64,000 bases of DNA from JBQLZO01 sp052168315 (GCA_052168315.1 JBQLZO010000091.1:62001-126000), one strand, 5' to 3'; shown: positions 30,765 to 40,028, numbered from the stretch's first letter. Made by a program: numbers and translations. Notes: generated from the sequence alone by a model not told the origin.

Positions 30765-33604
30765 CGAGCGATCTCCTTTCCACCGACGAACACGCGGCGG
30801 AGCGTTGAGCCGGCCTCAAATGGATGCCCATCGAAGATGAGCAGGTCGGCGTGGCGACCCGGTGCGATCACGCCGATCGTGTCGTCGAGCATGTAGGCCC
30901 TTGCGGTGTGGATGGTCAGCGCCGCGAGCACATGGTCGGGCGAGAGCCCGAGGGCGACGCCTGCAACGCCCATGTCCGGGAGCGACGCGGCGCCATCGGC
31001 AGCGCCGGACTGGAGCCCGAACTCGATGCCCGCTCTCGCATACTCCAGCGCTGGGACGAAGGTCCCGAACGCGCCGCCCCGCTGGTAATCCTGGGATGCG
31101 AGCGATGGCGGCGCGATCACGCCCACCTTCTGCTCTTTCAGCCGGGCGGCGACCTCGCCCGCGCGGTCGGGCGCGATCAGCACGGCACCCAATTCGAATT
31201 CCTTGAGAACATCCAGCGCCGCGTTGATCTCCGCGGCGGTGTCGACGAAGAGGGCGATGGGGATCTCCTTGTCGAACGCCCGCCTCCACGGCTCCTCGCT
31301 CTCGTCGATCGGCGGGGGGAGCGGACGGCCGTCGCGCCCGGTGGTCGAGCGCTTGCGGACCACCTTGAAGGTGGCGACCTTCTTGTCGACCCGCGACCCT
31401 TCGACGCTGAGAGAAATGCCGAAGTCAGCCAGTTCGATGGTGCCCGTCGCGGTGTCGTTGCCGGGAACCTTGAGGGTAAAGGTCGGGGTTCCAGCGCCGC
31501 CGGTGTCGATCTCGATGCTCCCGGTGATGGTGTCGCCATCGAGCACCCCGACGATTCGGTGCTCGACCTCGGCGGCCTCGGGTTCGATCACGCGGCCCTC
31601 GACCTGATTGCCCGAGAGCGTCAGCGCCACGCGCCCCGAGACGGGTTCGGGGATCACCTCTGCAGTGACGGTCATCATCCATGTGCCGGTGACGGGGTCG
31701 TCGTCGGCGGCCTCCGCCGGGGCCTCTTCCTCTTCATCCTCGGAGGCCTCAAAGTCGGTGCCTTCGAGCTTGGCCTTCTCCCACGCGGCGATCTCCTCGC
31801 GGTACTTGACCCACTTCTCGTGGTACCGCTTGCCCGACTCGATCCTCCGGCGGATCTGCCGATCGATGGAGTCCGGTGGTCCGCCGCGGAGGTCGAACGC
31901 GATGGCGGCGATGGGATCGACGATGCGCGACGCGCGGTCCTGCCCGGCGGTCTTGATGGCCGCGAAGCGCGAACCGTTGTTGTTCAGGCGGCGCGGGGCG
32001 TTGATGATGGTGGTGACGCCCGCTTCGGCAACGCGAAGGGCGTCGAGATCGGCAGCGCCGAGCGTCCGCTCGATCTCGAACGAAGGGACCGGGGCCTCGA
32101 CGGAAGATCCGAAGGCCAGGTGCCCGCGCCCGTCGATGAATCCGGGCGTGATGAACGCGCCGCGACCTGCGTCGACCATCCGGGCGCCCGGCGGTGATGG
32201 CACGGTTCGTCCCACCGCGGTGATCAGCCCATCTTCGATGAGCACGCTCGCATTATCGAGCCACTCGCCCGGGCCGAGCCAGACGGTGCCGCCGCGGATG
32301 ACCATCGATTCGGAAGCGGGATGCTGGAACACGAGCCGGCCGTCGATGTAAACGCGCCGGACGCTGGACTGGAGGTTCAGGGGATCGCCCGAAAGCACCA
32401 GGTAATCCGCCCGCCGCCCGGGCTCGAGCGCCCCGATCTGATCGTCCACGCCGAGGATTCGGGCCGCATCGCTGGTCATGGCGCGGATCAGGCGTGCATC
32501 GTCGGCTCCGGAAGCGCGGGCCATGGCGCCGGTGAGCCGCAGGTGCATCGGGTCGCCGCCGGATGGCGCCAGGGCCAGGGGGATGCGATCATCGTCGGCC
32601 AGCGCGGCGAAGGCGCTGAAGGTGCGGCGCAGCGGTTCGGGGTCGAGCCCACGGTCGCCGGCCGCCTCGGTGCGCGGCTCGTCGAGTTCGTACACGACGC
32701 CGAGGCGCATGGCGCCGATGGCGGACACGAACTCGCCGGCCTCGGCGGCGCCGATCAGGGCCGTGCGCCGGCGCGACTCAGAGCGTGCGAGCTCGATCGC
32801 ATGGGCGATGTCGGCGGCGCGGTCGGCGCGGATGCGCACGGGGGTCTGCGCATCCCATGCCTCGCCGAACGAATCGAGGTGCGGGGAGAAGTCGCCATCG
32901 GAACGGACACCCTCGCGCCCGGCCTCGACGGCCGCATCGAGGGCCGCGCGCATGTCGAGCCGAGACCGCCCGGGCTGGCGGAGCGGCGGGAGAATCATGC
33001 CGTCGGCGGCGGGAGGGATGAGCAGCCTCAGGATGTCCGGCGCGTTCATCGCGCCGGGCGTGAAGTTGACCTGGATGTCCGACTCGGGCGCGAGGATGCG
33101 GCCCTCCGGGTCGCCGCCGAGGCGGACGACCGCGCCGCGCCCTGAGACGAGGCGGTGGTCGCCCGGGTTCAGATGGACCGCCGTCACGCCCGACGCCAGC
33201 CAGCGGCTCAGGTCGGCGTAGGTATCGAAGCCATCCACGGCGCGGAAGAGCCCGCTGACGGCCTCAGCGCCGTCGTGGTTGCCGGAGAGCCTCGTCGTGG
33301 CGGCGATGAGCCCGGGCATGATGGTCTGCGATGGAAGTTCGAGGATGGCCAGGTCGAGCGGGATCTCGGTGTCCGGGCCGCCGACCGTGACGATCGTGCC
33401 ATCGCGGATGATCAGCACGCCGTCCTCGATCCCGGCCGCGTTGGCGTCGGTGCCGGTGATGATCCGACCCGCACGCACCGCGTACGACGGGCCCGCGCCC
33501 AGCGCCGGCGTCGTGATCGCGAGAAGGCACGCGATGATGACGGGCGCCGAGCGCATCAGCGAGCGGAGCGTGTTCCGACCAGAATTCGTGCCGCTTGTGC
33601 GCAT
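30761..33604 (-). CDS. Tandem double amidohydrolase-like protein D with beta-barrel insert
   Basis: A 947-residue exported protein made of two amidohydrolase-like halves. Half 1 (about 37-435): RAGRIITGTDA, MPGLIAATTRLSGNH without HxH, ending MTSDAARILGVDDQIGALEP. Half 2 (about 436-947): IRGGTVWLGPGEW, TPGFIDGRGHLAFG with only one of two histidines, ending LTIHTARAYMLDDTIGVIAP. A beta-rich, lipocalin-like insert (about 635-740, starting DPVTGTWMMTVTAEV) and a charged stretch YHEKWVKYREEIAAWEKAK lie in half 2. Neither half has a complete metal site. ATG overlaps the previous stop by one base (TGATG) and its own stop overlaps gene C. Confidence 0.8.
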   Translation of the reverse strand: MRTSGTNSGRNTLRSLMRSAPVIIACLLAITTPALGAGPSYAVRAGRIITGTDANAAGIEDGVLIIRDGTIVTVGGPDTEIPLDLAILELPSQTIMPGLIAATTRLSGNHDGAEAVSGLFRAVDGFDTYADLSRWLASGVTAVHLNPGDHRLVSGRGAVVRLGGDPEGRILAPESDIQVNFTPGAMNAPDILRLLIPPAADGMILPPLRQPGRSRLDMRAALDAAVEAGREGVRSDGDFSPHLDSFGEAWDAQTPVRIRADRAADIAHAIELARSESRRRTALIGAAEAGEFVSAIGAMRLGVVYELDEPRTEAAGDRGLDPEPLRRTFSAFAALADDDRIPLALAPSGGDPMHLRLTGAMARASGADDARLIRAMTSDAARILGVDDQIGALEPGRRADYLVLSGDPLNLQSSVRRVYIDGRLVFQHPASESMVIRGGTVWLGPGEWLDNASVLIEDGLITAVGRTVPSPPGARMVDAGRGAFITPGFIDGRGHLAFGSSVEAPVPSFEIERTLGAADLDALRVAEAGVTTIINAPRRLNNNGSRFAAIKTAGQDRASRIVDPIAAIAFDLRGGPPDSIDRQIRRRIESGKRYHEKWVKYREEIAAWEKAKLEGTDFEASEDEEEEAPAEAADDDPVTGTWMMTVTAEVIPEPVSGRVALTLSGNQVEGRVIEPEAAEVEHRIVGVLDGDTITGSIEIDTGGAGTPTFTLKVPGNDTATGTIELADFGISLSVEGSRVDKKVATFKVVRKRSTTGRDGRPLPPPIDESEEPWRRAFDKEIPIALFVDTAAEINAALDVLKEFELGAVLIAPDRAGEVAARLKEQKVGVIAPPSLASQDYQRGGAFGTFVPALEYARAGIEFGLQSGAADGAASLPDMGVAGVALGLSPDHVLAALTIHTARAYMLDDTIGVIAPGRHADLLIFDGHPFEAGSTLRRVFVGGKEIAR

Positions 33605-35148
33605 CAGTTCCCCCTCCGCTGGCGACGCGGGTCGCCTGCGCCGCGATCGGGACGGGACTGCGGGCGGGCGTCCGGAGCCACTGGCTTCTCGCCCTCGGCG
33701 GGTGCTTCGGCTTCGCCGCCGTTCTCGTCGGGCGTGTCAGGGTTCTCGTCGGCGCTTTCCGCGTTGTCCGCGTCCTCGGCGGCGCGGTTGGAGAACGACT
33801 CGCGGAGATCGCGGAGTTCCTGAAGGCGGCGGTCCTTCGAGCGGTCGTAGGCGTGGATCCCCTCGATAAACACATGGTCGACCTCAGAGTTGAAGTCGAG
33901 CGGATCGCCGGTGAGAACGACCAGGTTCGCGATCTTGCCCACCTCGATCGAGCCGAGTTGGTCGTCGAGCCCGAGCATCTGGGCCGGGTGCAGCGTGATC
34001 GCCTTGAACGCCACATCCCGCGGGACGCCGTTGCGGATGCACTGGGCGACCTGGTAAATGGGGTACTGCTCGGCGAACGATCCAGACGGGCTGGGCTGGA
34101 GGGCGAAGGTCACGCCCGCATCGCTGAAGGCCTTGGGAACGAAGGTCTCGTTGAGCTCGCCCGTGATGGGGTCACGCTCGCGGTGAAAGAGCTGCTCGCT
34201 AAGCACGACGGGCCTGCCGGACTCGGCGATGCGCTCGGCGGCCTTGAAGGCCTCGGTGCCGACGATGAGCACGCTGCGGTCCGTGAGGTTGTTGTCCTGA
34301 GCGAGCGTCAGCGCCGGGGCGATGTCCATCGCACGGTCGCACACCCACCAGGCGCCGAAGTCGGCGCGAAGCAGCCGCATGATGTTGCGGTTCCGCTCGT
34401 CGTAATCGTGGTCGTCGAGCATCTCGAGCCCGCGCTTCTGCGCCTCTTCGGGTGGCACATCGACGGGCTTCTCCTCCTCGGCGCGCGAATTCTCGTACTT
34501 CTCTTCGGAGATCTTGCGGACATAGTCGGCATGGGCCGCGAAGACCTCACGGTGCTGCGCGAGCTGGGTCATCCGGTCGCTCCCGCGGACGGGCGAGACA
34601 GAAAACTTCAGCGCGACCTCCCCGAGCACTTCCATGTCGCCCATCGTGCGTCCGATGGGGCGGACCACCGCCGAGAGCCCGCCGATCACGGCGTTGTCCG
34701 TCGGCATCACATGCACGGAGGTGATCCCGGCCCGGAGCATCGACTCAAAGAACAGCGAGGACGGATCGATCGCATCCCGGATGTCCAGGAACGGCGTGAT
34801 GGGGAACGACTCGTTGGGCCCGGCCAGGCCGTTGTTCGCGCCCGGGTGGAACATGCCGGGCATGACGACCGTGCCGGGCTCGAGCTCGTACTCGATCGCG
34901 TCGTATGGGAGCTCGACCTCATCGGCCGGCCCGACCGCGATGATCTTGCCATTGCGGACCACGATCGAGCCCTGGGCGATGTCCTGCCCGGAGACCGTGA
35001 TGATCCGCGCGCCGGTGATGGCGATCGCCTCGGGTGGTGTCCCGTGCACATGCGAGGGCTGCTGCGCCATCGCGACGCCGCACGAGGCGGCGAGCGCGAG
35101 GGCCGTCGTGGCGGCGATGGACCGGGGTCGGCGCTTCGTGCTTGGCAT
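33604..35148 (-). CDS. Exported amidohydrolase-like protein E
   Basis: A 514-residue exported paralogue. The signal peptide runs KRRPRSIAATTALALAASCG and ends near VAMA. IAITGARIITVSGQDI and VMPGMFHPGANNG show the sandwich and the PGM turn with a single His instead of HxH. The C-terminal TLHPAQMLGLDDQLGSIEVGK is intact. A charged helix HADYVRKISEEKYENSRAEE and an acidic Pro/Glu/Ala tail of about 55 residues are notable. Probably non-catalytic. I chose the ATG at 35148 (GAGGG 7 nt upstream, basic n-region) over the in-frame ATG at 35181. A 106-nt gap separates it from gene F. Confidence 0.77.
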   Translation of the reverse strand: MPSTKRRPRSIAATTALALAASCGVAMAQQPSHVHGTPPEAIAITGARIITVSGQDIAQGSIVVRNGKIIAVGPADEVELPYDAIEYELEPGTVVMPGMFHPGANNGLAGPNESFPITPFLDIRDAIDPSSLFFESMLRAGITSVHVMPTDNAVIGGLSAVVRPIGRTMGDMEVLGEVALKFSVSPVRGSDRMTQLAQHREVFAAHADYVRKISEEKYENSRAEEEKPVDVPPEEAQKRGLEMLDDHDYDERNRNIMRLLRADFGAWWVCDRAMDIAPALTLAQDNNLTDRSVLIVGTEAFKAAERIAESGRPVVLSEQLFHRERDPITGELNETFVPKAFSDAGVTFALQPSPSGSFAEQYPIYQVAQCIRNGVPRDVAFKAITLHPAQMLGLDDQLGSIEVGKIANLVVLTGDPLDFNSEVDHVFIEGIHAYDRSKDRRLQELRDLRESFSNRAAEDADNAESADENPDTPDENGGEAEAPAEGEKPVAPDARPQSRPDRGAGDPRRQRRGN

Positions 35149-35254
35149 GTCGGGGCCCTCGTGCGGGGTCGGAATCATCATGGTCTTGTCTCGGGAGTGT
35201 GTTCAGGGTCTCGGTGCGTGGCGCCGTGACAGTGGGGTGGTTGTTGGAGTGCCG

Positions 35255-36856
35255 TCACTCGTCCGCGCGGTGGACGATGCGTCCGCCCGAGATGACGATG
35301 GCCGGCGAGGACATCGCGTCGAACGCCGGGCCGTTCCAGACCACGACATCGCCGCGCTTGCCGACTTCGAGCGTGCCGACCTCATCGTCGATCCCGAGCG
35401 CCCGGGCGGGGTTGATGGTCACGGCCCGCAGCGCCTGCTCGGTGGTGAGTCCCTGGCGGATCGCGTACATGGCCTGGCGGGCCAGCCCATCCTCATCGCG
35501 GAGGTCGATGGCCGAGAGCGCGGGCTCGAAGCCCGCATCGAACAGCGCCTTGATGGTCGTGAGCTTGTGCCGCTGCTTGTCATTGGACCGCTGGCGGAGT
35601 CCGGTCGGCCCATCGGAGATGGGGCCGAGGATGACCTGCACCTCGTGCGCCTTGAGCTGCTCGAGCATGTCGAACGCTTCGGTGCCCTCGACCAGCGTGA
35701 AGCGGACGCCGAACTCTTCGCTGAGCCGCAGCGCGGTCTCGATGTCGTTGTTATCTCTGGCCAGCAGGCGAAGCGGTCTCTGTCCGTCGATGACGGGCTT
35801 GAGCGCATCGAGCGCTGCGGCCGGTGCCTGGTCGGACCCGACGATCTCGAGCCCCTCGGCGTGACGCATCGCGTCGTACATCGCCTTGCGGAACACCCAG
35901 GTCATGCCCATCCGCGTCGTCGGGCGGCGGGTCCGGGTGGTGATGAACCGCCCGAACGGCTGCTGGTTGCCGAGCCCGAAGGCGTAGGTGTCCGTGGAGA
36001 TATGGGCCTGGACCGCGGCCTCGGGATCGACGATCCGTGAGCGGATCGGCCCCGCGGTGCGGACGATCGCGCCGACCGGCCCGATCACCGCCGCCGAGTC
36101 GGGCGACAGGAACACCGTCGTCACGCCGCCCGACACGAGCCATTCGAAGTCCTTCGAGCGCAGATTCACGGCGTCGAGCACCCGCGTGTGGGGCACGACC
36201 TCGGACGACGCCTCTGTGAAAGTAGCGTTGTACCGCACGCCGGGGAGCAGGTGGCTCATGATCCCGTGCATCGTCGGGAACGAGCAGACCGGGCAACCGA
36301 GCCCCTCGCTCAGGAAGTTGGCGTGCCGGTCGGCGATCGGGCACATCCCCGTGGCGAGCCCGGAGCACACGGGGCAAGGAACGGAGAACATCGTCGATTC
36401 CGGGTCGGCCGCGATGTCGTGAGGAACCATCAGATCGCTGGGGCCGCCACCGGGCGCGAAGTGCCGGTGCTGCGCCAGCGCGGCGCGATCGATCCGGTCC
36501 CAGAAAGGAGCCAGATCACCGCCGGTCCGGCGGGAGCTCGGCGACTCGCGCACATCGTCGGATTCAACCAACGCATGGGCATCGATCAGCCCGGGCGTGA
36601 TCGAGCCCTCGGCGATCTCGATGAGTTCGGCGTCGGCCGGAACCGGCAGGCCGGGGCCGACCGCGGTGATGCGTCCGTCAACGATCACGACGACCCCGTT
36701 GTCGATGGCGGAACCAGTCCCGGTGTGAAGGGTCTTGGCTCGCACGACGACGGTCTCGGCGTGCGTGCCCCCGGTGATGGCCATCGCCGCGATGGCCCCA
36801 ACGATGGCGGCGCGGGACATTGACCTGTTCATTCGAACGAATGGCGCACGATTCAA
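35255..36856 (-). CDS. Exported amidohydrolase-like protein F with double CPVC insert
   Basis: A 533-residue exported paralogue. TPGLIDAHALVES keeps the first His but has Leu for the second. Residues 161-191 form an unusual insert: CPVC-x7-C-x5-H-x9-CPVC, likely a zinc-ribbon-like or redox element. The C-terminus has TINPARALGIDDEVGTLEVGK. The TTG at 36856 has GGGAGGTG directly upstream and overlaps the stop of gene G (TTGA), giving MNRAPFVRMNRSMSRAAIVG as signal-peptide start; the ATG at 36832 is the alternative but lacks a ribosome-binding site. Activity doubtful because the HxH is incomplete. Confidence 0.77.
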   Translation of the reverse strand: MNRAPFVRMNRSMSRAAIVGAIAAMAITGGTHAETVVVRAKTLHTGTGSAIDNGVVVIVDGRITAVGPGLPVPADAELIEIAEGSITPGLIDAHALVESDDVRESPSSRRTGGDLAPFWDRIDRAALAQHRHFAPGGGPSDLMVPHDIAADPESTMFSVPCPVCSGLATGMCPIADRHANFLSEGLGCPVCSFPTMHGIMSHLLPGVRYNATFTEASSEVVPHTRVLDAVNLRSKDFEWLVSGGVTTVFLSPDSAAVIGPVGAIVRTAGPIRSRIVDPEAAVQAHISTDTYAFGLGNQQPFGRFITTRTRRPTTRMGMTWVFRKAMYDAMRHAEGLEIVGSDQAPAAALDALKPVIDGQRPLRLLARDNNDIETALRLSEEFGVRFTLVEGTEAFDMLEQLKAHEVQVILGPISDGPTGLRQRSNDKQRHKLTTIKALFDAGFEPALSAIDLRDEDGLARQAMYAIRQGLTTEQALRAVTINPARALGIDDEVGTLEVGKRGDVVVWNGPAFDAMSSPAIVISGGRIVHRADE

Positions 36857-38154
36857 CGGACACCTCCCTGTCGATTGCGTCCTTGCATAGGCGAGCGGGT
36901 TCCACCGGTGCCCGGGCCCTCGCTCGCGCCGATCTCGTCGACGGAGGGGCGCTGGCCGTGCACCCGCTGGCCGTTGATCATGACGATGTCGGGCGTCGAA
37001 CTGAGCAGCAGCGGGTCGCCGGAGAACAGCACGAGGTCGGCGGGCGCTCCGGCTCGGATCCGCCCGACTTCGACCCCGGCGATCTGCGCGGGCGCGCTGG
37101 TCAGTGCCCGACGCGCGGCGGCCGGATCCATCCCATGGCGTACGGCCAGCGCCGCCGAGATCCGCAGCCAGTCCGGATCGTTGAACGGCGACCGGTTCAC
37201 GAACGCGACGGTCGCGCCGGCGTTGGAGAGGCTGGCGACGGAGATCAGCGCGACCGAAGGCGTGTCGAAAGTCAGAGGCCCGACGGCGAACGGGACCTCC
37301 TCTCCGGCCAGGTCGGTCGCGACGGGCGGCTCGCTCGGCGTGTGGATGATCGTCAGACGACCCGACCCATCGCCTTCGCCGGCGTTGCCGATCGGTTCGG
37401 CGGTGGCCATGAGGATCAGATCGACATCCTCGGTCTGGGCGCACAGCGCGATGATCCCATGCGGGTTAGGGAGCAACTCGGCGAGCGGGCCCTCGCCAGT
37501 CCGAGCCGATTCGAGGGCGGCTCGGAGTTCGAACGCGGCTCCGGCGCGCGAGGTCGGGCCGAAGTTGAAGTCGAGGACCTGCGGGCCCATGGAGAGGACC
37601 GCGGGGCCGTCACCGTTGAGCATGTCGATCTTCGGGCCGACGCCGCCGGCGATGGGATGCGTGCGGAATGTTGCCGCCCGCCCGGCGACGATGCGGCTGG
37701 TGTCGGGGAGCACCATGGCCGCGGTGATGCCCGCCTCCAGCGCGTGCCTGAGCGCCGGATCGCCGGGATCGATGGCGTCCGCGGCGGCCATCGACGGCTC
37801 GATGACGCCCGAGCCACCGGACTGATTGCCCCGCACGCCGAGCGACGACCCGAGTTCGATCAGGCCCGGCGAGAGCACGTGTCCGGGGTATCGCATGACG
37901 CTCTCGTCGCCCTCGAAATCGGAGGCGTCCTGCAGGCCGACGATGACGCCGCGTTCAATGACGACCGCCCGGCCGCTGGCAAGAGATCCATCCGGCATCA
38001 GCGTGTGACCCGCGATGATCACGGTCCGATCGGCGGGGCGCGAAGCGGACCGCTGGGCCTGTGCGGACCCGACGCCGGTCGCCACCAAGCACGCGCCCAG
38101 AGCGGCGGCGATGAGCGCCTTCGGAATGGATCTGGCTCCCATGGATGCGTTCAT
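36853..38154 (-). CDS. Exported amidohydrolase-like protein G
   Basis: A 433-residue exported paralogue with signal peptide IPKALIAAALGACLVATGVG ending near SAQAQ. VIIAGHTLMPDGSLASGR begins the sandwich; LSPGLIELGSSLGVRG shows no histidine at all where HxH belongs. The C-terminus has LTSAPAQIAGVEVGRIRAGA and PADLVLFSGDPLLL. It lacks the charged mid-chain coil of its relatives and is the shortest member. Predicted pseudoenzyme. Start overlaps the previous stop by one base (TGATG), and its stop overlaps the TTG start of gene F. Confidence 0.76.
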   Translation of the reverse strand: MNASMGARSIPKALIAAALGACLVATGVGSAQAQRSASRPADRTVIIAGHTLMPDGSLASGRAVVIERGVIVGLQDASDFEGDESVMRYPGHVLSPGLIELGSSLGVRGNQSGGSGVIEPSMAAADAIDPGDPALRHALEAGITAAMVLPDTSRIVAGRAATFRTHPIAGGVGPKIDMLNGDGPAVLSMGPQVLDFNFGPTSRAGAAFELRAALESARTGEGPLAELLPNPHGIIALCAQTEDVDLILMATAEPIGNAGEGDGSGRLTIIHTPSEPPVATDLAGEEVPFAVGPLTFDTPSVALISVASLSNAGATVAFVNRSPFNDPDWLRISAALAVRHGMDPAAARRALTSAPAQIAGVEVGRIRAGAPADLVLFSGDPLLLSSTPDIVMINGQRVHGQRPSVDEIGASEGPGTGGTRSPMQGRNRQGGVR

Positions 38155-39632
38155 CAGCGCTGCCCTCCGCGGCGCGCCGCGAACGCGGGTCGCCCATCGA
38201 TGTAGACCTGTTCGACCGCCGCCGGGCCGATCGTCGGATCGGCGCTCCAAAGCACGAGATCGGCCTGCCCGCCCCGCCGGAGCGTCCCGGCGCCGGGACC
38301 GAGATCGAGGAACCGGGCGGCGTCGACCGTGACCAGACGGAGGGCGCGCATACCCGGCTGGTCGCGGGAGTGATCCCGCATCACGAGCTGGGCGTTCTCA
38401 AGCACGAATCGCGTGCCGAGTCCGGAACCGGACGGCGCGCCGCCGCTTCCGGCGAGCGTCTGGATGCCGGCATCGACGAGCGCCGCGTAGGCCCCCGGGT
38501 GGCGGCGGACCTCGTTCGTCGAGAACCGGAGAGCGCTCCCGGCGGGGGTCCCGAGGATCACCGGAGACTCGGCTTCGGCGATCGCGTCCGGGAGCAGCCA
38601 TGCCTCGCCGGCTCCCTCGAGGGTGATGTCGATGGCGAAGTTGCTCGCCAGTTCGAGGGCGTTGAGTATGTCCGCATCCTTCTCGGCACGAACGCGGACG
38701 CGAAGCTCGCCATCGAGCACACGAAGCAGGAACTCCATGTCGCGATTCGGCTCGGGGCGCTCGGGCTTCTCCGGGGCCTTCGGTTCGTCCTGGTTCGGTC
38801 TGCCGCCCTGCTGACCCCCTCCACGCCGCCCGCCGCGATCCTGGGCCGGAGGCGTCTTGCTCTGGTCACCGGCCCCCTCCTTTTCCTTCTCGCTCTCCTT
38901 CTTCTCCCACTCTTCGATGTACTTCTTCAGTTCTTCCTTGTAGGTCTCGAGCTTCTCGTCGTACTCATCGATGGCGTCGCGATAGTTCAGGGCCGCCCGG
39001 AACATCCCCCGCACCTCTTCGAACGCCCGCGCACGATCGAGGGCGTCGCCGCGGGTCATGTCGATCACGAAGTCGAACTCGTCCTCCAGCACCTGCCCGA
39101 GCCCGCCATCGTCGCGTTTGGCGAGGCGCACGACCGCGCCCGCTCCCGCAAAGCCATTGGATGACGGCGGGCCGATGTACACGGTGGTCACGCCGTTCCT
39201 CAGGGCCGCGTCGAAGGCCAGTCCGATGAATGGATCGAAGCCGTCCACGGCCCGTCGGAGGACGCCCGAACCTTGGGCACCGGTGGGTTCCATCCCGAGG
39301 CCGCTGGACACATCAATCAGGCCCGGCGTGATCGTCTTTCCTTCCGCGTTGATCCGCATCGCCCGGCGCGGGACCTCGACATCCGTCCCGAGGGCGGTGA
39401 TCCGCCCGCCCTGGAGCACGATGCTGCCCCGCTCGATCACCGGGCCGCCCATCGTGATGATGCGGGCGTTCTCGATGACGAGAGCGGGACCGCCTCCGCC
39501 CATCCCGCCGCCGAACAATTGGGCGATGGCCTGCCCGGTGCACGCCAGCACGATCGCAACGCCCAGAAACAGCGCGATCGCGCCAGGGCGTCCACCCTCG
39601 ATCCCCGCGCGGCGGGTCGCTTCGTTGGCCAT
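38154..39632 (-). CDS. Exported amidohydrolase-like protein H, first gene of the operon
   Basis: A 492-residue exported paralogue with an N-terminal hydrophobic helix (about 17-37) and a glycine-rich LFGGGMGGGGP stretch. IENARIITMGGPVIERG and TPGLIDVSSGLGMEP show the sandwich and the PGLID turn, but no HxH. A long charged helix (YDEKLETYKEELKKYIEEW, then Lys/Glu-rich) and a Gly/Arg/Gln-rich loop follow. C-terminal LVTVDAARFLDLGPGAGTLR is the usual end of the barrel. Predicted pseudoenzyme. It sits about 90 nt downstream of a strong promoter. Confidence 0.76.
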   Translation of the reverse strand: MANEATRRAGIEGGRPGAIALFLGVAIVLACTGQAIAQLFGGGMGGGGPALVIENARIITMGGPVIERGSIVLQGGRITALGTDVEVPRRAMRINAEGKTITPGLIDVSSGLGMEPTGAQGSGVLRRAVDGFDPFIGLAFDAALRNGVTTVYIGPPSSNGFAGAGAVVRLAKRDDGGLGQVLEDEFDFVIDMTRGDALDRARAFEEVRGMFRAALNYRDAIDEYDEKLETYKEELKKYIEEWEKKESEKEKEGAGDQSKTPPAQDRGGRRGGGQQGGRPNQDEPKAPEKPERPEPNRDMEFLLRVLDGELRVRVRAEKDADILNALELASNFAIDITLEGAGEAWLLPDAIAEAESPVILGTPAGSALRFSTNEVRRHPGAYAALVDAGIQTLAGSGGAPSGSGLGTRFVLENAQLVMRDHSRDQPGMRALRLVTVDAARFLDLGPGAGTLRRGGQADLVLWSADPTIGPAAVEQVYIDGRPAFAARRGGQR

Positions 39633-39731
39633 GCGGCCCTCCGTCAGATCCGTGCCCGGCGTGTCACGCCTCCCTCGGCCTCGCCCGGGGCGATGGCACA
39701 GGGCTCCGAGCCCGTGGGAAGCACTGCATGG

Positions 39732-39760
39732 CTTATACCGTCCGCCCGGATGAATGCCAA
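39732..39760 (-). promoter_or_regulatory. Promoter of the amidohydrolase operon
   Basis: Minus-strand TTGGCA (39755-39760), 17-nt spacer, TATAAG (39732-39737), about 100 nt before gene H. This is the best sigma-70-like match noticed in the window. Confidence 0.65.
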
Positions 39761-39992
39761 TCAGGTGCGAGGAAGCGCGGCTGAATCACCCGGAGACTCC
39801 CGGATTGAGGCATCCCCGTCCCGCGGTGGCTGCGCCCGAGCGCCCGAGATCCGATCAACGCGCGCCCGGAATGCGGGAAATCCGGGAGAACGACCGGGGG
39901 CGCTGCGACCGGCGGTGCGTGGATGATGCGGAGATCGCGCGGGACGCACCTGCGCTGGCGGACCCGGGCCCGGACCCCGGGCGGGATGGGCG

Positions 39993-40022
39993 TTCGCATC
40001 CGCCCGCCGGATCGGGCACAAT
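39993..40022 (+). promoter_or_regulatory. acs: Candidate promoter for acs
   Basis: TTCGCA, 18-nt spacer, CACAAT (40017-40022). The -10 box lies inside the inverted repeat at 40012-40028. Confidence 0.35.
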
Positions 40023-40028
40023 GCCCGA
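40012..40028. promoter_or_regulatory. Candidate operator upstream of acs
   Basis: TCGGGCA-CAA-TGCCCGA is a perfect 7-3-7 inverted repeat 62 nt before the acs ATG. Its position over the putative -10 box would suit a repressor. Confidence 0.4.
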
